Shown piece after piece: positions 58,766 through 64,000 of a DNA stretch of 64,000 nt (position 1 is the first letter of the stretch; each line of letters starts with the position of its first letter). The stretch covers positions 4,654,880 through 4,718,879 of the forward strand of contig NZ_CP080997.1 in NCBI RefSeq assembly GCF_019645815.1. The letters are read 5' to 3'. A program made the position numbers and the translations under genes. The DNA is from Mycolicibacter heraklionensis. Lineage in GTDB: Bacteria; Actinomycetota; Actinomycetes; Mycobacteriales; Mycobacteriaceae. Below the pieces are notes generated by a model. That model ran no database searches. It worked only from the letters and a program-made list of their open reading frames with translations, and was not told the DNA's origin.

Positions 58766-59734
58766 ATGCGTGCCATCATCGCCGAGTCCCCCGACGTCCT
58801 CGCTTGGCGAGAGGTCGCCGATCTTCAACCAGCCCCGGGCGAGGTGCTGATTCGGGTAGCCGCGGCTGGGGTGAACCGGGCCGATCTGCTGCAGGCGGCG
58901 GGTTTGTATCCTCCCCCGCCCGGGGCCAGCGACACCCTCGGCCTGGAGGTTTCCGGCGTCATCGCCGCAGTGGGTGACGAGGTGTCGGATTGGACGATCG
59001 GACAACAGGTTTGTGCGTTGTTGGCCGGGGGCGGCTACGCCGAGTACGTCGCGGTTCCAGCCCCTCAGGTACTGCCGATTCCGGACGGGGTGGACCTGCT
59101 GGATGCTGCGGGCCTGCCGGAGGTGGCCTGCACAGTCTGGTCGAACCTGGTGCTTACGGCCGGCCTGTCGGAGGGGCAGCTGCTGCTGTTGCATGGCGGG
59201 GCGAGCGGCATCGGCACTCACGCCATTCAGGTGGCACGCCAATTGGGCGCGTGGGTTGCCGTCACCGCCGGGTCGGAGGCCAAGTTGGCGTTCTGCCGCG
59301 AGCTGGGCGCCGAGATCACCGTCAACTACCGCGACGAAGACTTCGTCGAGCGGGTCCGCGAGGCCGGTGGGGCCGACGTGATCCTGGACATCATGGGGGC
59401 GGCCTACCTGGACCGCAATGTCGACGCGCTGGCCAACGACGGGCGGTTGGTCATCATCGGCATGCAGGGCGGCGTCAAGGGCGAGCTGAACCTGGGCAAG
59501 CTGATCGCCAAACGCGCAAAGGTGATCGGCACCGCCTTACGCGGCCGGCCGGTGGAAGGGCCGCACAGCAAGGGTGCTGTGGTGGCCGCAGTGACCACCG
59601 ACCTCTGGCCGATGCTCGGCGACGGCCGGATCAAGCCGGTGATCGGTGCGCGGCTGCCCATCGAGCAAGCCGCCGAAGCACACCGGATGCTGTCATCAGG
59701 TGAGGTGACCGGAAAGGTTGTGCTGACGGTCTGA
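58766..59734 (+). CDS. NADPH:quinone oxidoreductase, zinc-free MDR family (Rv3777-like)
   Basis: A 322-residue medium-chain dehydrogenase/reductase. GroES-like N-terminal part with GLEVSGVIAAVGDEVSDW and no zinc-binding Cys set; Rossmann domain with LLLHGGASGIGTHAIQVARQ and LDIMGAAYLDRN. Closest to PIG3/quinone oxidoreductases. ATG 58766 lies 7-8 nt after TAGCGT (58753-58758), leaderless. In M. tuberculosis order it follows the lipE region (Rv3777), so it marks the right edge of the inserted PGRS segment. Confidence 0.87.
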   Translation: MRAIIAESPDVLAWREVADLQPAPGEVLIRVAAAGVNRADLLQAAGLYPPPPGASDTLGLEVSGVIAAVGDEVSDWTIGQQVCALLAGGGYAEYVAVPAPQVLPIPDGVDLLDAAGLPEVACTVWSNLVLTAGLSEGQLLLLHGGASGIGTHAIQVARQLGAWVAVTAGSEAKLAFCRELGAEITVNYRDEDFVERVREAGGADVILDIMGAAYLDRNVDALANDGRLVIIGMQGGVKGELNLGKLIAKRAKVIGTALRGRPVEGPHSKGAVVAAVTTDLWPMLGDGRIKPVIGARLPIEQAAEAHRMLSSGEVTGKVVLTV

Positions 59735-59891
59735 GTGCCGAGCGGGCGCAGAGTGCCAGTTTTCGCGGTGTGTCGCCGTACCAACACGCACGCTCGCGCC
59801 AGGGGGAAGCATTTCGGCGCTGACGCTGCTAGGTCGACGTACGATCATTGTCGAAAACCGATTGTCAACGGATGCCCAGGAGGCACTTGCA

Positions 59892-59939
59892 ATGACCACT
59901 CAAGTCGATTCGGCCACAACGGATTCGGGCGCGCGATGA
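59892..59939 (+). CDS. 15-codon ORF coupled to the MbtK-like gene
   Basis: ATG 59892 follows the best Shine-Dalgarno in the region (CCAGGAGGC) and reads MTTQVDSATTDSGAR before TGA 59937-59939, which overlaps ATG 59936 of the acyltransferase. The downstream ATG has no ribosome site of its own, so ribosomes probably reach it by termination-reinitiation from this ORF. Confidence 0.5.
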   Translation: MTTQVDSATTDSGAR

Positions 59940-60565
59940 GTGCACGCATGCCGCGGGAGCGGGTCGGCCTGAGCGACTACCTCCTGAGTGTTCCGGCGCC
60001 GCCGCTACCGATCCTCGCCGATCCGTACAGTGTCCGTTTCGCAGACCAGCCCGGCGACCCCGAGATGATCTCGGAATGGATGAACCGGCCGCATCTGGCC
60101 GAAACCTGGGGCTACGCCTATCCACCCGACGAATGGCGCCGTCACCTGCAAACCCAGTTCGACGGTGCCTACTCACGCCCGTACATCTGGCTCCTCCACG
60201 GCGAGCCCCTCGGATATATGGAGCTGTTCCGGGTGGCAAAAGACGACCTGGCAACGGTGTATGACGCCCTTCCCTACGATGTAGGCTTGCACGGAGCCAT
60301 GGCAGACGCCGCCGCGGTCGAAAAGGGCCACGGCAAGAACATCTTTGGCCCCTTGGTGTCCAGCATTTTCGCGGCCGAACCGGAATGCCGACGGATCATC
60401 GGAGACACTAATGCCGGTGCGGGCTCGTACGGTCGCCGGTTCTGGGAGCGACGCGGCGGGGTCTTCCTCGGCGAGCACTATATGGCCAAGTGGGACCAGC
60501 ATATCGCGCTGTTCGCCTGGCTGCGGACCCCCGAAGACATGCCTGGCTATCGCGACACGCCCTAA
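59936..60565 (+). CDS. GNAT lysine N-acyltransferase, MbtK/IucB-like
   Basis: A 209-residue protein matching the siderophore acyltransferase family (RhbD/IucB/MbtK): EWMNRPHLAETWGYAYPPDEWRRHLQ (cut: EWMNRPHLAETWGY), PYIWLLHGEPLGYMELFRV, PYDVGLHGAMADAAAVEKGH, ECRRIIGDTNAGAGSYGRRF and GGVFLGEHYM. MbtK adds the fatty acyl chain to the hydroxylysine of mycobactin. The acceptor here is unproven since no mbt gene lies nearby and no iron box was found upstream. ATG 59936 overlaps the end of a 15-codon ORF. A strong terminator follows 11 bp after the stop. Confidence 0.85.
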   Translation: MSARMPRERVGLSDYLLSVPAPPLPILADPYSVRFADQPGDPEMISEWMNRPHLAETWGYAYPPDEWRRHLQTQFDGAYSRPYIWLLHGEPLGYMELFRVAKDDLATVYDALPYDVGLHGAMADAAAVEKGHGKNIFGPLVSSIFAAEPECRRIIGDTNAGAGSYGRRFWERRGGVFLGEHYMAKWDQHIALFAWLRTPEDMPGYRDTP

Positions 60566-60576
60566 CGCGCCGACGG

Positions 60577-60616
60577 AAATGGGCGGTGACGGATATTCAT
60601 CCGTCACCGCCCATTT
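60577..60616 (+). terminator. Strong hairpin terminator after the MbtK-like gene
   Basis: AAATGGGCGGTGACGGAT, loop ATTC, ATCCGTCACCGCCCATTT: 18-bp perfect stem, with T/G residues after it. It directly follows the stop at 60565. Confidence 0.85.
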
Positions 60617-60645
60617 GTCGATACTGGCCGCCTAGCAAACAACGA

Positions 60646-60688
60646 CGAATCCCCGGACCCGACACCAAAGTGTCGGACCGGGGATTCG
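60646..60688 (-). terminator. Hairpin terminator after the third PGRS gene
   Basis: CGAATCCCCGG / CCGGGGATTCG outer arms (11 bp), a small bulge, inner CCGACAC / GTGTCGG arms (7 bp), loop CAAA. On the minus strand it lies 46-88 bp after the PGRS stop at 60734. Together with 60577-60616 it insulates two convergent units. Confidence 0.75.
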
Positions 60689-60733
60689 TACGTTCTTTCA
60701 CCCTTGCCCAGAACTCCCGGGACCGGCGGCCGG

Positions 60734-63700
60734 CTACGGTGCTCCTGTACCGCCGGCGCCGCCGGCGCCACCCTGACCGATAGTGCCACCGTTGGCCTTG
60801 CCGCCGGTGACACCAGCAGTACCTGGCGAACCGGCGACACCGTCGCCATTGGTACCACCTGCACCACCCTGGCCGCCGCTGCCACCCGAGCCTGCCCAGT
60901 TGGACTTGCTGGGCTTGGAGGCACCGTTGACACCGTTACCGCCCTTGCCGCCCATACCACCGGAACCGCCTTGAGCGGTGGTGCCGTCGGCGTTGAGACC
61001 GCCCTGACCGCCGGTGCCACCCTGGCCACCGGCGCCACCGCTGCCGCCGGTACCGCCACCGCCGGTGCCCTGACCGACGATGCCGTTGTACCCGGCACCA
61101 CCGGCACCGCCGGTGCCGCCGACACCGGCCTTACCGCCAACACCGCCCTTACCGCCGAACCCGCCGGCGCCGTGTTCGCCGGACTTCCCATCGCCCAGCG
61201 CGACACCGCCGGCACCGCCCTGACCGGCCGCGCCGCCGACGCCGCCGTCGCCGCCCTGGCCGCCGACACCACCGGTACCGCCGGTACGCCCGGGAAGGCC
61301 GAGACCACCGGCACCACCGGCACCACCGGTGCCGCCGTTACCGCCGGTACCGCCGGTGCCGCCGATCCCGCCGCTGCCGCCGAGACCGCCCTTGCCGCCG
61401 TCACCGGTCAGGGTGCCGCCGGCACCACCGACACCGCCGGTGCCGCCCGCTCCACCGGCGTACCCGGTGGCACCCTTGACGCCGGCGCCGCCGGTGCCAC
61501 CGGGCATGGCGTTGCCGTTCGGGTCCTTGGGCTGGGTACCCGTGGCGCCGTTCGCGGCGACCGAGGTGTTGGCGCCGGCATTGCCACCGTTGCCGGCGTT
61601 GCCGCCGGTGCCGCCGTTGCCGTGTTGGGCCGCCGAACCGCCGTTACCGCCGTTGCCGCCGGCAGCTCCGGCACCGTTTGCGGCGCTGGTACCCGCGGTT
61701 CCATTGGCACCGGTGCCACCGTTACCGCCGGTGCCGCCGTTGCCGTACTCGCCTGTGGCGCTACCGCCGGTACCGCCGTTACCACCGGCCTGCGCCAGGC
61801 CGCTGCCCAGCACCGTGCCGTTGCCACCGTTACCACCGGTGCCACCGACCGCGACCGCGCCGCCGTTGCCGTCGATGCCGCTGCCGGCCTGGGTGACGCC
61901 ATCGCCACCGAGGCCGCCGGCACCTCCGTCGCCGCCCGCACCAGCGGTGCTGCTGCTGTTGCCGCCCTTACCACCGGAACCGGCCACCAGGTTCGAGCCG
62001 CCGCCCGCGCCGTCGCCACCGCGACCGCCGACGCCGGCGTTACCGCCCGCGCCACCGTTGCCACCGACGGCGCCGGCGCCGTCCGCACCGCTGTTGCCGT
62101 TGGTCGCGGTGCCACCGGCACCACCGTTACCGCCGGCGCCACCAGCGCCACCGGCCCCAGCCGCTCCGGTGGCGTCGCCACCGACACCGCCGTTGCCACC
62201 GCTGCCGGCCGTGGCGTTGGTTCCCGCGGTGCCGTTGGCGGCATTGCCGCCGGCGCCACCGTGACCACCGACACCACCGTTACCACCGACACCACCGTCA
62301 CCGGCGATCGAACCACCGACTCCACCGAGACCGCCGTTGCCACCCGCGGTGCCAGCCGTGCCGTCGGTGCCGTTACCGGACCCGTCGGTGATACCCGCGA
62401 CACCGTTGGCACCGGCACCGCCGTCGCCGCCTGCGCCGCCGTGACCAATGGTGCCGCCGGCGCCACCGTTACCGCCGTTGCCACCCTGCTGGCCCAGCGC
62501 AGCGTTGCCACCGTTGCCACCGTTACCACCGCTGGCACCGAGCTGAGCGCCGTCTTGACCGTTTTCGGCCGCGGTGCCGTCGCCACCGAGGCCCCCGGCG
62601 CCGCCGGTGCCGGCCGTACCCGCGATGCCGCCGGCACCACCCTTGCCACCGGACCCGGCGATGGCCTCGATGCCGCCGCCGGCACCGGTGCCGCCGTTAC
62701 CGCCGTTGGCACCGTTACCGGTGTTACCACCGGCGCCACCCGCGCCGCCCGCACCAGCGGCACCGGTCTCGCCGAGGGTCGCCGTGCCGCCGACACCGCC
62801 GGCACCACCGTTACCGCCCGCTCCACCGTTTCCGTTGGTGCTGGTGGCGTCGGCACCGTCTCCGCCGTTGCCGCCACTACCGCTGGCCGCGTTTGCGCCG
62901 TTAGCCGCATTAGCACCGGCGCCACCGTGGCCACCCGCGCCACCGCCACCGCCGAGCCCACCGGCGCCGCCGTTGCCGGAGGTGGTACCACCGGCGCCAC
63001 CCTGGCCGCCGCTACCGCCATTGCCGCCCGCGGTCCCGGCCGTGCCGTCGCCGAGGCCGTCGGTGATGCCGTTAACCCCGGCAGTACCCGCGCCACCGTT
63101 ACCACCGGCACCACCGGTACCGATCGCTCCGGCCGCGCCACCCTTACCACCGGCGCCACCGTCTTGTGCGACATCGCCCGGCTGGAGGACGCCGTTGCCG
63201 CCGTTACCACCGGCGCCCCCGTCGCCGCCAGCACCGTTGGTACCCGCCTGACCGCTGGCCGCCTGTGTGCCGCCCTGGCCGATACCGCCCGCACCACCGG
63301 CGCCGCCGAGGTCGCGGTCACCACCGGTACCGCCGTCGCCGCCGTTGCCGGCCGCCAGGCCGCTGCCACCGTCACCACCGGCACCACCGGTGCCACCGTT
63401 GCCCGCGTTACCGGCGTTACCACCGGCGCCGCCGACGCCACCTGCACCGTTGCCCGCGTTACCACCGATACCGCCAGCGCCACCGGCAGCGGCGTTACCG
63501 CCCTGGCCACCGTTGCCGCCGAGGTTGCCGGCACCCGCGGCCACACCGTTGCCGCCGTTGCCACCGCTACCGCCAGTGCCACCCGCGCCACCGACGCCAC
63601 CGGCGCCCGAAACGCTGCCACCGGCGCCACCGGTACCGCCGTAGCCACCGACGCCGCCGTTGCCACCGAGGGTTCCGTTGCCGTCGCCGCCGGTCACGCC

Positions 63701-64000
63701 GAGCACGCCGTTGCCACCGGCGCCACCAGCGCCACCCGCACCACCGGTACCGATCGCACCCGCCGCGCCACCGTTACCGCCGTAGCCGCCGGCCTGGCCG
63801 GTCGAGCCATCAGCGAGCAGCTGGCCCGCGCCACCGGCGCCACCGTTGCCGCCGTTGCCGCCGCCAGCAACCACGCCGGCCGCACCGTCGGACCGGTAGG
63901 TGACACCGTCACCGTTCAGGCCGCCCTTACCGGCGGAGCCAGCCGCACCGCGGTCGCCACCGGCGCCGCCGTTACCACCGTGTCCTGCGGTTTCTTCGAC
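60734..64000 (-). CDS. PGRS glycine-rich protein, 5' part outside the window
   Basis: The minus-strand frame is open from the window edge (first codon at 64000) to TAG at 60734-60736, 1088 residues without a start; the internal GTG at 63874 is not a natural start. The first residues present already contain GHGGNGGAGG repeats, so the N terminus (PE domain or signal peptide) is not visible. Repeats show a higher-order unit of about 225 residues: ITDGxGxGT recurs at plus-strand 62382 and 63057 (675 bp apart), with weaker copies near 61690 and 63690. Ends GAGGAGGTGAP. Function unknown. Confidence 0.8.
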   Translation of the reverse strand, partial: VEETAGHGGNGGAGGDRGAAGSAGKGGLNGDGVTYRSDGAAGVVAGGGNGGNGGAGGAGQLLADGSTGQAGGYGGNGGAAGAIGTGGAGGAGGAGGNGVLGVTGGDGNGTLGGNGGVGGYGGTGGAGGSVSGAGGVGGAGGTGGSGGNGGNGVAAGAGNLGGNGGQGGNAAAGGAGGIGGNAGNGAGGVGGAGGNAGNAGNGGTGGAGGDGGSGLAAGNGGDGGTGGDRDLGGAGGAGGIGQGGTQAASGQAGTNGAGGDGGAGGNGGNGVLQPGDVAQDGGAGGKGGAAGAIGTGGAGGNGGAGTAGVNGITDGLGDGTAGTAGGNGGSGGQGGAGGTTSGNGGAGGLGGGGGAGGHGGAGANAANGANAASGSGGNGGDGADATSTNGNGGAGGNGGAGGVGGTATLGETGAAGAGGAGGAGGNTGNGANGGNGGTGAGGGIEAIAGSGGKGGAGGIAGTAGTGGAGGLGGDGTAAENGQDGAQLGASGGNGGNGGNAALGQQGGNGGNGGAGGTIGHGGAGGDGGAGANGVAGITDGSGNGTDGTAGTAGGNGGLGGVGGSIAGDGGVGGNGGVGGHGGAGGNAANGTAGTNATAGSGGNGGVGGDATGAAGAGGAGGAGGNGGAGGTATNGNSGADGAGAVGGNGGAGGNAGVGGRGGDGAGGGSNLVAGSGGKGGNSSSTAGAGGDGGAGGLGGDGVTQAGSGIDGNGGAVAVGGTGGNGGNGTVLGSGLAQAGGNGGTGGSATGEYGNGGTGGNGGTGANGTAGTSAANGAGAAGGNGGNGGSAAQHGNGGTGGNAGNGGNAGANTSVAANGATGTQPKDPNGNAMPGGTGGAGVKGATGYAGGAGGTGGVGGAGGTLTGDGGKGGLGGSGGIGGTGGTGGNGGTGGAGGAGGLGLPGRTGGTGGVGGQGGDGGVGGAAGQGGAGGVALGDGKSGEHGAGGFGGKGGVGGKAGVGGTGGAGGAGYNGIVGQGTGGGGTGGSGGAGGQGGTGGQGGLNADGTTAQGGSGGMGGKGGNGVNGASKPSKSNWAGSGGSGGQGGAGGTNGDGVAGSPGTAGVTGGKANGGTIGQGGAGGAGGTGAP

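Overview
The window reads as chromosomal DNA of a non-tuberculous Mycobacterium (sensu lato): GC-rich throughout, with MmpL/MmpS exporters, WS/DGAT, a fatty-acyl-AMP ligase, Eis, LpqM-like and MbtK-like proteins, PGRS glycine-repeat genes, and many leaderless genes (a TAnnnT -10 hexamer about 7-8 nt before an ATG or GTG). From memory, several blocks follow the M. tuberculosis Rv3752c-Rv3777 order: tadA, its partner, tyrA, Rv3755c; Rv3760-Rv3762c and tcrYX (rearranged, lpqH missing); hisC2; Rv3773c, echA21 and lipE; then the Rv3777 oxidoreductase. The species cannot be fixed from this sequence.

Layout: 0-2.3 kb, secreted or unknown proteins; 2.5-6.6 kb, mmpS4-mmpL4 with a divergent TetR; 7-11.6 kb, a DMT transporter, an MmpL13-type exporter and Eis; 11.6-13.7 kb, the LigC and primase/polymerase repair pair; 13.8-19 kb, haloalkane dehalogenase, a DUF302/Cys-rich small-protein operon behind a CsoR-like dyad, FAAL, NUDIX and WS/DGAT; 19-23 kb, peptidoglycan amidase, LpqM-like lipoprotein, DUF4333 protein and a formate/nitrite channel; 23-34 kb, the tRNA-Ser/tadA/tyrA to tcrXY block; 34.2-36.8 kb, an HTH gene with three tandem paralogous 7-TM genes; 36.8-37.6 kb, a BlaI regulator behind an IdeR-like box and two tRNAs; 37.7-44.9 kb, hisC2 to lipE with a TerC gene.

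From 45 to 58.7 kb the conserved order is interrupted by what looks like a duplicated cassette, all on the minus strand: MarR-type regulators, then a secreted GjpA-like protein starting with TTG, then a PGRS protein that has a Sec-type signal peptide and a conserved 100-residue module instead of a PE domain. In copy 1 the regulators are three separate MarR genes. In copy 2 two MarR domains are fused in one 364-residue chain and the GjpA-like gene carries a +1 frameshift. A tRNA-Ser and an AT-rich stretch lie between the copies. This regulator-porin-PGRS cassette is the best candidate for an undescribed system in the window. The end holds a quinone oxidoreductase, an MbtK-like acyltransferase behind a coupled 15-codon ORF, twin hairpin terminators, and a third PGRS gene that runs off the window.
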